From: Micromonospora terminaliae
GTDB lineage: Bacteria; Actinomycetota; Actinomycetes; Mycobacteriales; Micromonosporaceae
Assembly: GCF_009671205.1 (NCBI RefSeq)
Contig: NZ_CP045309.1
Span: 6,156,001-6,220,000 of the forward strand
Direction of reading: 5' to 3'
Length of the DNA: 64,000 bases
A model generated the notes under the pieces. That model did no database searches. It saw nothing but the letters and a program-made list of their open reading frames with translations, and was not told the DNA's origin. Both the position numbers and the translations under genes were made by a program. Position 1 is the first letter of the stretch; the number at the start of each line of letters is the position of its first letter. Of this stretch, positions 35,756 to 42,738 are shown piece after piece.

Positions 35756-36712
35756 ATGGCCGCAGTCGGTCGCCCCCGCCGGTCCTGCCTCGCGGTACCC
35801 GGCTCCAGCGTCAAGATGCTCGGCAAGGCCCAGGGCCTTCCCGCCGACCAGGTCTTCCTCGACCTGGAGGACGCGGTCGCCCCGCTGGCCAAGCCGGACG
35901 CCCGCAAGAACATCGTCGCCGCGCTGAACGAGGGCGACTGGGCGGGCAAGACCCGGGTGGTCCGGGTGAACGACCTGACCACGCCGTGGACCTACCGGGA
36001 CGTCATCGAGGTGGTCGAGGGCGCGGGGGCCAACCTGGACTGCATCATGCTGCCCAAGGTGCAGAACGCCGAGCAGGTCCACTGGCTGGACCTGCTGCTG
36101 ACCCAGATCGAGAAGACGCTCGGCCTGGAGGTGGGCCGGATCGGCATCGAGGCGCAGATCGAGAACGCTGCCGGCCTGGTCAACGTCGACGCCATCGCGG
36201 CCGCCTCGCCCCGGGTCGAGACGATCATCTTCGGCCCGGCCGACTTCATGGCCTCGATCAACATGAAGTCGCTGGTGGTCGGCGCGCTGATCCCGGACTA
36301 CCCGGGCGACCCCTACCACTACATCCTCATGCGGATCCTGATGGCCGCCCGGATGCACGACAAGCAGGCCATCGACGGCCCGTTCCTGCAGATCCGGGAC
36401 GTGGACGCGTTCCGCGAGGTGGCGAAGCGCTCGGCGGCGCTGGGCTTCGACGGCAAGTGGGTGCTGCACCCGGGCCAGATCGACGCGGCGAACGAGGTCT
36501 ACTCCCCGGCCCAGGCCGACTACGACCACGCCGAGCTCATCCTCGACGCCTACGACTTCTACACGTCCGAGGCGGGCGGGAAGCTCGGCGCCGTGATGCT
36601 CGGCGACGAGATGATCGACGAGGCGTCCCGCAAGATGGCGCTGGTGATCGCGGCCAAGGGCCGGGCCGCCGGGATGAGCCGCACCTCGTCGTTCACCCCG
36701 CCGTCGGAGTGA
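35756..36712 (+). CDS. HpcH/HpaI-family CoA-ester lyase (malyl-CoA/citramalyl-CoA lyase-like)
   Basis: A 318-residue TIM-barrel enzyme of the CitE/malyl-CoA lyase group. It has RRSCLAVPGSSVKMLGKAQG, the acidic metal ligands in VFLDLEDAVAPLAK, the active-site Arg-containing strand (VVRVNDLTTPW), IEAQIENAAGLVN and WVLHPGQID. Relatives cleave beta-hydroxyacyl-CoA to glyoxylate or acetate plus an acyl-CoA. In Streptomyces the same type is clustered with ccr, meaA, a MaoC hydratase and an acyl-CoA dehydrogenase of the ethylmalonyl-CoA pathway. The latter two types are found in this window at 59.5 and 39 kb. ATG at 35756 follows GGAAGGAG. Confidence 0.82.
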   Translation: MAAVGRPRRSCLAVPGSSVKMLGKAQGLPADQVFLDLEDAVAPLAKPDARKNIVAALNEGDWAGKTRVVRVNDLTTPWTYRDVIEVVEGAGANLDCIMLPKVQNAEQVHWLDLLLTQIEKTLGLEVGRIGIEAQIENAAGLVNVDAIAAASPRVETIIFGPADFMASINMKSLVVGALIPDYPGDPYHYILMRILMAARMHDKQAIDGPFLQIRDVDAFREVAKRSAALGFDGKWVLHPGQIDAANEVYSPAQADYDHAELILDAYDFYTSEAGGKLGAVMLGDEMIDEASRKMALVIAAKGRAAGMSRTSSFTPPSE

Positions 36713-36730
36713 CCGCCGGCCGCTGACCGC

Positions 36731-36764
36731 GACGGGCCGCCCCGGCCGACCGGGGCGGCCCGTC
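36731..36764. terminator. Bidirectional terminator
   Basis: GACGGGCCGCCCCGG and CCGGGGCGGCCCGTC form a perfect 15-bp stem with a CCGA loop between the convergent lyase and DUF4190 genes. Confidence 0.75.
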
Positions 36765-36770
36765 CGCGTC

Positions 36771-37304
36771 TCAGTAGGTGCTGGAGCTGTCCGAGTTGAT
36801 GGCGATGACGATCATCACGACGTAGAAGATGATCAGGAGCACCAGCAGGGCGGTGAGGATCCAGCCCACGATGATGGCCGCCTTGGCCATGCCCTCGCCC
36901 TGCTCGCCGGTCTGCCGGATCTGCTTGCGGGCGACGTGGCCCATGATCGCGCCGACCGGCGCGGTGATGCAGGAGGTGAAGCCGACCAGCGAGAGCACCA
37001 GCGCCACGATGGCCAGGGTGTTCGTCTTGCTGGACGGGGGCGCGTAGCCGGGGTACGCGGGCGCGTGGCCCGCCGCGGCGTAGGGGTCGCCGGGCGGCGG
37101 GTAGCCGGGCACGGCGTACGGGGTGGCGGGCGGCGGGTAGCCGGGTGCGGCGTACGGGTCGACGGGCGCGTAGGGGTCCGCCGACGTCGGCTGGGTCGGG
37201 ATGGGGTTGCCGGCCATCGGCAGCGTCGGATCGACCGGCGGGCTCGACTGTGGCCCGGCCCCCGACGGGTCGTGCCAACCACCGGGTGGTGGGGGATAGC
37301 TCAT
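36771..37304 (-). CDS. DUF4190 membrane protein, copy 1
   Basis: A 177-residue protein. A Pro/Tyr/Gly-rich cytoplasmic head (repeated YAxPGYPPP-like units, residues 1-90) is followed by two TM helices (LAIVALVLSLVGFTSCITAP; IIVGWILTALLVLLIIFYVV). Between them lies HVARKQIRQTGEQGEG, the DUF4190 signature. The function is unknown; such proteins resemble tail-rich membrane scaffolds. It has a paralogue 1 kb away, and both end in Ser-Thr-Tyr. Confidence 0.82.
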   Translation of the reverse strand: MSYPPPPGGWHDPSGAGPQSSPPVDPTLPMAGNPIPTQPTSADPYAPVDPYAAPGYPPPATPYAVPGYPPPGDPYAAAGHAPAYPGYAPPSSKTNTLAIVALVLSLVGFTSCITAPVGAIMGHVARKQIRQTGEQGEGMAKAAIIVGWILTALLVLLIIFYVVMIVIAINSDSSSTY

Positions 37305-37553
37305 CAGATCATCTCCATGGACGTGGTGCGGTCAGGGTAGCCACCACCGGGCAAGTCGCAGGTACCCCTTTCCGGGTGCCGCGTTGCCCGGAACGTCCAC
37401 AGCGGGCAGGATCGCGGCATGGCACTTGACGCGCGCGGTGGTCGGTCGCGACGGGACGTCAGCCGGCCGGGCCTGGTGCGCCGGCCGCGCGGCGGCGCCC
37501 CGGCCGGCTCCGCCGACCAGGACCAGCCGGCGCCGCTCGCCGAGCCGACCACG

Positions 37554-38309
37554 ATGCGCCTGGACGGCCGGGTCGCGTTGGTCACCGGCGCGGGGAGTGC
37601 GGACGGCATCGGGTACGCGACCGCGCGCCGCCTGGCCGACCTCGGCGCGCGGGTGGCCATCGTCTCCACCACGCGGCGCATCCACGACCGGGCCGGCGAG
37701 CTGGGCGTGACCGGCTTCGTCGCCGATCTCACTGACGAGTCCGAGGTGGGCGCGCTCGCCGACGCGGTGGCCGAGCAGCTCGGTGACGTCGAGGTGCTGG
37801 TCAACAACGCGGGCCTGGCCAGCCGGGCCAGCCCGGAGGTGCTGCGGCCGGTGGCCCAGCTGACCTACGACGAGTGGCGCGGCGAGATCGACCGCAACCT
37901 CACCACGGGCTTCCTGTGCAGCCGCGCGTTCATCGGCGGGATGGCCGAGCGGGGCTGGGGGCGGATCGTCAACCTGGCGGCCACCGCCGGGCCGGTCAAC
38001 GCGCTGCCCACCGAGGCCGCCTACGCGGTCGCGAAGGCCGGCGTGGTCGGGCTGACCCGGGCGCTGGCCATGGAGATGATCGCCGACGGGGTGACCGTGA
38101 ACGCGGTGGCGCCGGGCATCATCCACACGGCGGCGTCCACGATGGTCGAGATCAAGCAGGGCCTCGGCACCCCGGTCGGCCGCCCCGGCACACCCGACGA
38201 GGTGGCCGCGGCGATCGCCTTCCTGTGCTCGCCGGCCGCCTCCTACATCACCGGGCAGATGCTGGTGGTCGACGGCGGCAACAGCGTGCGGGAGGCCGAG
38301 TTCCGCTGA
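37554..38309 (+). CDS. Short-chain dehydrogenase, 3-oxoacyl-ACP-reductase-like
   Basis: A 251-residue SDR. It has [46 protein letters not shown] and the classical C-terminal [18 protein letters not shown]. The position of the catalytic Ser, 13 residues before Tyr, is Thr (NLAATAG), which could still work but is unusual. ATG at 37554 fits the family start; the frame extends back to ATG 37419 and would add 45 low-complexity residues. It lies between two DUF4190 genes on the other strand. The substrate is unknown. Confidence 0.82.
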   Translation: MRLDGRVALVTGAGSADGIGYATARRLADLGARVAIVSTTRRIHDRAGELGVTGFVADLTDESEVGALADAVAEQLGDVEVLVNNAGLASRASPEVLRPVAQLTYDEWRGEIDRNLTTGFLCSRAFIGGMAERGWGRIVNLAATAGPVNALPTEAAYAVAKAGVVGLTRALAMEMIADGVTVNAVAPGIIHTAASTMVEIKQGLGTPVGRPGTPDEVAAAIAFLCSPAASYITGQMLVVDGGNSVREAEFR

Positions 38310-38312
38310 CGG

Positions 38313-38771
38313 TCAGTAGGTGCTGCCGTTGTCCGAGTTCGCCCAGAAGGCCAGGCCGATCCAGCCGCAGCAGATCAGCAGGCCGAGTGCGGTGAAGACG
38401 TAGCTGAGGATGAGCCCCCAGGTGGCGAGCTGGTCGCCCTCCTCGCCGGTCTGCCGGATCTGCCGCTTGGCCAGGTGGCCGCAGACGATGCCGGCCGGGG
38501 CGAAGACGAAGGCGAAGACCAGCGACAGGATGGCGAGCACGTTCGGCCCGCCGCCGCGCGGCTGCGGTGCGGGGCCGGGTGGCCCGTACTGCCCGTACGG
38601 GGGTTGCGGGGCGTAGGGCGGCTGGGCGCCTCCGGGCGGCTGGTGCCCCCAGTGCGGCTGCTGTTGCGGCTGCCCGTACGGCTGCTGCTGCGGCTCCCCG
38701 TACGGCTGGCCGTAGGCCGGCGGCTCGTACGGCGACGGTGGCTGCTCGGGCTCACCGGGTGGTTGGCTCAC
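38313..38771 (-). CDS. DUF4190 membrane protein, copy 2
   Basis: A 152-residue paralogue of the protein at 36771. It has a Gln/Pro/Tyr-rich head (YGEPQQQPYGQPQQQ, residues 1-75), two TM helices (VLAILSLVFAFVFAPAGIV; LILSYVFTALGLLICCGWIG) and the same central HLAKRQIRQTGEEGD block. GTG at 38771 is the only start before the head. The pair probably arose by duplication, with the SDR gene between them. Confidence 0.82.
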   Translation of the reverse strand: MSQPPGEPEQPPSPYEPPAYGQPYGEPQQQPYGQPQQQPHWGHQPPGGAQPPYAPQPPYGQYGPPGPAPQPRGGGPNVLAILSLVFAFVFAPAGIVCGHLAKRQIRQTGEEGDQLATWGLILSYVFTALGLLICCGWIGLAFWANSDNGSTY

Positions 38772-38952
38772 GTCCCTCCCCGCCCTCTCGTCGCAGGTCG
38801 ACGGCCCTCTCTCTTGCGGACGCTACCCGCAGCGGTGAACCTTTTCACAGCGGTTGTGTGGACTGGTCACCTTGGCTCCGCGGGTCCCGGGGCCGATACT
38901 GACCCAGCGTTCAGTTACCCACGAGTAATGCGCCGATCCCCCGGAGGCTGAG

Positions 38953-40149
38953 ATGGCTCGACTCGCCCAGACGCCCGGCCTGACCGACGTGCAGCGGTCG
39001 ATCCTGGAAACGGTCCGGGAGTTCGCCGACAAGGAGATCATCCCGCACGCCCAGCGGCTGGAGCACGCCGACGAGTACCCCACCGACATCCTCGACGGGA
39101 TGCGCGAGATGGGGCTGTTCGGCCTCACCATCGACGAGGAGTACGGCGGTCTCGGCGAGTCCCTGCTGACCTACGCCCTCGTGGTCGAGGAGCTGTCCCG
39201 GGGCTGGATGTCGATCTCCGGCATCGTCAACACCCACTTCATCGTGGCGTACCTGATCTCGCAGCACGGCTCGGCCGACCAGAAGGCCCGGCTGCTGCCC
39301 CGGATGGCCACCGGCGAGGTGCGCGGCGCCTTCTCGATGTCGGAGCCCGAGTGCGGCTCGGACGTCTCGGCCATCAAGTCGAAGGCCGTCCGCGACGGCG
39401 ACAACTACGTGCTCAACGGCCAGAAGATGTGGCTGACCAACGGCGCGTACTCCTCGGTGGTCGCCACCCTCGTGAAGACCGACACCGGGGCCGACTCGGT
39501 GTACGGCAACATGAGCACCTTCCTGCTGGAGAAGGAGCCGGGCTTCGGCGAGACCGCCCCCGGCCTGACCATCCCCGGCAAGATCGACAAGATGGGCTAC
39601 AAGGGCGTCGAGACCACCGAGATGGTGCTCGACGGCGTCACCGTCCCCGCCTCGGCCGTCCTCGGCGGCGAGGAGAAGGTCGGTCGCGGCTTCTACCAGA
39701 TGATGGACGGCATCGAGGTCGGCCGGGTCAACGTGGCCGCCCGCGCGTGCGGCATCTCGATCCGCGCCTTCGAGCTGGCCGTCGCGTACGCCCAGCAGCG
39801 CCGCACCTTCGGCCAGCCCCTCGCGAAGCACCAGGCCGTCGCGTTCAAGCTCGCCGAGATGGGCACGAAGATCGAGGCGGCCCACGCCCTCATGGTCAAC
39901 GCGGCCCGGCTCAAGGACGCCGGCCAGCGCAACGACGTCGAGGCCGGGATGGCCAAGCTGCTCGCCTCGGAATACTGCGCCGAGGTCGTCCAGGAGGCGT
40001 TCCGCATCCACGGTGGCTACGGCTACTCGAAGGAGTACGAGATCGAGCGGCTGATGCGGGAGGCCCCGTTCCTGCTCATCGGCGAGGGCACCTCGGAGAT
40101 CCAGAAGACCATCATCAGCCGTGGCCTGCTGAAGGAGTACAAGCTCTGA
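38953..40149 (+). CDS. Acyl-CoA dehydrogenase (possible methylsuccinyl-CoA dehydrogenase)
   Basis: A 398-residue flavoenzyme with the full ACAD plan: FGLTIDEEYGGLGES, the FAD-binding strand AFSMSEPECGSDVSAI, KMWLTNGAYS, YAQQRRTFGQPLAKHQAVAF, and the catalytic-base region LLIGEGTSEIQKTII with its Glu. It oxidises an acyl-CoA to the 2,3-enoyl form and passes electrons to ETF. In Streptomyces a close type belongs to the ethylmalonyl-CoA cluster, so methylsuccinyl-CoA is a candidate substrate; branched- or short-chain acyl-CoA is equally possible from sequence. Confidence 0.88.
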   Translation: MARLAQTPGLTDVQRSILETVREFADKEIIPHAQRLEHADEYPTDILDGMREMGLFGLTIDEEYGGLGESLLTYALVVEELSRGWMSISGIVNTHFIVAYLISQHGSADQKARLLPRMATGEVRGAFSMSEPECGSDVSAIKSKAVRDGDNYVLNGQKMWLTNGAYSSVVATLVKTDTGADSVYGNMSTFLLEKEPGFGETAPGLTIPGKIDKMGYKGVETTEMVLDGVTVPASAVLGGEEKVGRGFYQMMDGIEVGRVNVAARACGISIRAFELAVAYAQQRRTFGQPLAKHQAVAFKLAEMGTKIEAAHALMVNAARLKDAGQRNDVEAGMAKLLASEYCAEVVQEAFRIHGGYGYSKEYEIERLMREAPFLLIGEGTSEIQKTIISRGLLKEYKL

Positions 40150-40160
40150 GCTCGCGTCGG

Positions 40161-40823
40161 TCATGAACCCGGCGGCCGCCCCCCGGGTGCCTCGGTCACC
40201 GGGAGGTGCCGGCGGGCCCGGGTCACCAGGGCCTTCGGGTCGTCGGCGTACAGCCGGATCTCCCGTACCGGTTCGCTCGGGCCCTTCGGCAGGCGCACCG
40301 ACAGCGGTTCCCGCAGCACCACGTCGACCGCGGTCTGGCTGCCGACGCCGAGGTTGAGCACGGTCGGGTCGTCCGGGTCGTACTGCACCGCGCGGCTGGA
40401 CGGCAGCGACCGGTAGCGCGCCTCCACCCGGGCGACGGCGGACCACGGGATCAGCACGTCGATCGAGATGCCGTTGCGGATGCGCAGGCCGGCGTCGCCG
40501 ACGACGTGCGGGTGGAGCCGGAGGCTGGCGAACAGCCCGAACATCCACAGCACGCCCCAGACGCCGAGCCCGATGAAGGCGTGCCGGACCGTCGGCCAGC
40601 CGACGGTGTGCCGGAGGATCAGGTCGAGAACCGGGATCTCGATGACGGACAGCGCGATGAACACGCCGAGGATCGGCTGCACCACCCCGACGTAGCGGAA
40701 CGTCTCGGCGCCCGGTGCCACCGGATAGGGCCGCCGCAGGACCCACCGGGCGAGGCTGCGCCACATGCCCCACTCGTAGACGACCGCACGGCGGGCCAGC
40801 CGGACCACGTCGATCTGTGCCAT
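40161..40823 (-). CDS. Uncharacterised membrane protein with a PH-like tail
   Basis: A 220-residue protein with two TM helices (YVGVVQPILGVFIALSVIEI; AFIGLGVWGVLWMFGLFASL) around residues 43-105. A PH/DUF304-like beta domain follows (LRIRNGISIDVLIPWSAVARVEARY). ATG at 40823 gives MAQIDVVRLARRAV; an in-frame ATG 8 codons upstream is possible. It is divergent from a TetR gene across a 90-bp region with two repeated sites, so it is probably the TetR target. The function is unknown. Confidence 0.7.
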   Translation of the reverse strand: MAQIDVVRLARRAVVYEWGMWRSLARWVLRRPYPVAPGAETFRYVGVVQPILGVFIALSVIEIPVLDLILRHTVGWPTVRHAFIGLGVWGVLWMFGLFASLRLHPHVVGDAGLRIRNGISIDVLIPWSAVARVEARYRSLPSSRAVQYDPDDPTVLNLGVGSQTAVDVVLREPLSVRLPKGPSEPVREIRLYADDPKALVTRARRHLPVTEAPGGRPPGS

Positions 40824-40841
40824 ACCCAGCCCACCCTTCTT

Positions 40842-40898
40842 TTGCATTGCAGTTGCAACGTAAACGCTCGGGGCCGGCGTGTCAATGCAGTCGCATTG
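40842..40898. promoter_or_regulatory. Two related TetR-type sites
   Basis: CAATGC-AGTC-GCATTG at 40883-40898 is a perfect inverted repeat. A related site at about 40844-40860 (CATTGCAGTTGCAACG) shares the core TGCAGTYGCA. Both lie between the divergent membrane-protein and TetR genes, the usual position for autoregulation. Confidence 0.55.
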
Positions 40899-40913
40899 TG
40901 AAAGCATGGGGGG

Positions 40914-41501
40914 ATGCCGAAGCGGGTCGACCACCGGGAACGCCGGGCGCTCATCGCGGACGCCCTCATGCGGGTCGCGGCCGAGCAGGGCCTGGAGGCG
41001 GTCAGCCTCCGGCACGTGGCCGCCGCGGCCGGGGTCAGCGCCGGAATGGTGCAGCACTACTTCCGCACCCGCGACGAGATGATGACCTTCGCGCTCGCCG
41101 TGGTCCGCGAACGCAACGAGGCCCGGGTCACCCGGGCGGTCGAGGCGCTCGGCGCGACGCCGGCACCGCGCACGCTGCTGCGGACCATGCTGGCCGCACT
41201 GCTGCCCCTCGACGAGGAACGCCGTGCCGACGGCCGGGTCGCGCTGGCGTTCCTGGCCTACACGGCCGTACGCCCCGCCGTCGCCGCCGCGCTGCACGAC
41301 GAGACGGCCGCCCTGCTGGGCTTCGTCGCCGCCCAGATCCGCGCCGGTTCCGGCGAGCGGGTCGACGCGGAGCGGGCCGCGGTCGGGTTGCTGGCCGTGC
41401 TGGAAGGGCTCGGCATCTACCTGCTCGGCGGGCACTACCCGCCGGAGACCGCGCTGGCCGCCCTCGACACCCAGCTCGACCTGCTCTTCGGCCCCGCCTG
41501 A
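40914..41501 (+). CDS. TetR-family repressor
   Basis: A 195-residue TetR protein. The DNA-binding helices are at residues 10-55 (ALIADALMRVAAEQGLEAVS; HVAAAAGVSAGMVQHYF), followed by a helical ligand domain with the TetR_C pattern (AFLAYTAVRPAVAAALHDET). The recognition sequence SAGMVQHYF is typical. ATG at 40914 is preceded by GGGG. It probably controls itself and the divergent membrane protein. The ligand is unknown. Confidence 0.88.
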   Translation: MPKRVDHRERRALIADALMRVAAEQGLEAVSLRHVAAAAGVSAGMVQHYFRTRDEMMTFALAVVRERNEARVTRAVEALGATPAPRTLLRTMLAALLPLDEERRADGRVALAFLAYTAVRPAVAAALHDETAALLGFVAAQIRAGSGERVDAERAAVGLLAVLEGLGIYLLGGHYPPETALAALDTQLDLLFGPA

Positions 41502-41511
41502 GGTCTCGGGG

Positions 41512-41919
41512 TCAGCCCAGTCGGGTCAGGCCCCCGGCCGCGCGCTCGATGATGAGGCAGCGGTCCTCGACGTAGTCGATCCCGGCCTCCTCGGCGATCC
41601 GCCGCGCCTCGTCCGAGAAGATCCCGAGCTGCAGCCAGACCGCCGGCGCGCCGATCGCCACCGCCTGCCGGACCACCTCGACGGCGTCCCGGGCCGGGCG
41701 GAACACGTCGACCAGGTCGACCGGGTGCGGGATGTCGGCCAGCGACGGGTACGCCTTCTCGCCGAACAGCTCGTCCACGGTCGGATTCACCGGGATGATC
41801 CGCCAGCCGTGCCGCTGCATCTCCAGCGGCACGCGGTGCGCGGCCTTGCCCGGGTCGCGGGACGCGCCCACGACGGCGATCACGGCGGAGTCGGCGAGGA
41901 TCTGCTGGGCGGAACGCAT
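41512..41919 (-). CDS. CoA-binding domain protein (YccU-like)
   Basis: A 135-residue Rossmann-fold CoA-binding protein: VIAVVGASRDPGKAAHRVPL, RIIPVNPTVDELFGEKAYPS, and the region WLQLGIFSDEARRIAEEAGI with VEDRCLIIE, where the Cys aligns with the conserved CoA-pocket residue. It is the stand-alone form of the domain found in succinyl-CoA synthetase alpha. The role is unknown, perhaps CoA sensing or protein CoAlation. Confidence 0.87.
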   Translation of the reverse strand: MRSAQQILADSAVIAVVGASRDPGKAAHRVPLEMQRHGWRIIPVNPTVDELFGEKAYPSLADIPHPVDLVDVFRPARDAVEVVRQAVAIGAPAVWLQLGIFSDEARRIAEEAGIDYVEDRCLIIERAAGGLTRLG

Positions 41920-41968
41920 TCCACGAGCCTAGCCCGGCCGACCCCCGGCGACCCCGGAGTGTCGCTCG

Positions 41969-42715
41969 TCAGGCTGTGCCCTGAGCGACCGCGGTGAGGG
42001 CGTGCCGGAGTCGGGTGTACTCCTCCGGGGTGCCGATGGCCGCCCGATGCTGTGGGTGAGTGGCGTAGTGCTGGATGGCGACGGCCAGGAGCGCCGGGGC
42101 GACGGTCAGCTCCCGGACCGCCACGAAGACGCCTGGTCGTGGTCCCCGGCCGGCCCGGCGTACCAGGTCCGGCCGGACGATCGGCAGGCGCAGGTAGCGG
42201 CCGGACGCGCCCGGCCCGACCGGCAGTTCCCCGCCGAGTGCCTCCCACGGCACGACCGCCAGCGGACGCGGCGCGCCGTAGGTGACGCCCGCCGCGGTCA
42301 GCGCGACGAACGGCAACCGCCGCCAGTGGCCGGCTGCGATCGCGAGACAGAGCACCGCGTACACGGTGACCAGCGTCCACCGCAGTGGGTCGTCGCCGGC
42401 CCGGTGCGCGCTGTCGACCGCCATGAACACGAGCCAGCCGCAGAGGATCGGCGGGAAGGTGAGGGCCCGGTTCGGTGGCGAGAAGAAGGCCCGGGCGGTC
42501 TCGTCGATCCGCAACTCGGCGGTGCCCGGCCGGCGCACCAGCTCCCTGATCGACAAGACGAGGAGAAGGACCGGCGGGACGAGGGTCAGCAGGCCGACGG
42601 CTCCGCCGGCCGCGTCCGCCCACCGGGAGAGCAGACCACCGCCGAACCCCACCGCCGGTGCGATCACGGCGGCTGTCCGGCGGCGGCGCAGCGCCCCAGC
42701 GATGATCTCCTGCAC
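41969..42715 (-). CDS. Uncharacterised membrane protein
   Basis: A 248-residue protein with three or four TM helices (VGLLTLVPPVLLLVLSIREL; FPPILCGWLVFMAVDSAHRA; LVTVYAVLCLAIAAGHW) followed by a PH-like beta region (VVPWEALGGELPVG). The tail ends ALTAVAQGTA. GTG at 42715 lies 6 bases after TACGAT on this strand, which suggests a leaderless transcript. No family is recognised with confidence; the layout resembles the protein at 40161. Confidence 0.65.
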   Translation of the reverse strand: MQEIIAGALRRRRTAAVIAPAVGFGGGLLSRWADAAGGAVGLLTLVPPVLLLVLSIRELVRRPGTAELRIDETARAFFSPPNRALTFPPILCGWLVFMAVDSAHRAGDDPLRWTLVTVYAVLCLAIAAGHWRRLPFVALTAAGVTYGAPRPLAVVPWEALGGELPVGPGASGRYLRLPIVRPDLVRRAGRGPRPGVFVAVRELTVAPALLAVAIQHYATHPQHRAAIGTPEEYTRLRHALTAVAQGTA

Positions 42716-42721
42716 GGGCGG

Positions 42722-42727
42722 ATCGTA
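42722..42727 (-). promoter_or_regulatory. -10 box of a leaderless gene
   Basis: TACGAT on the minus strand ends 6 bases before the GTG of the 41969-42715 gene, the spacing expected when transcription starts at the start codon. Confidence 0.4.
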
Positions 42728-42738
42728 GGCGGTCCCGG

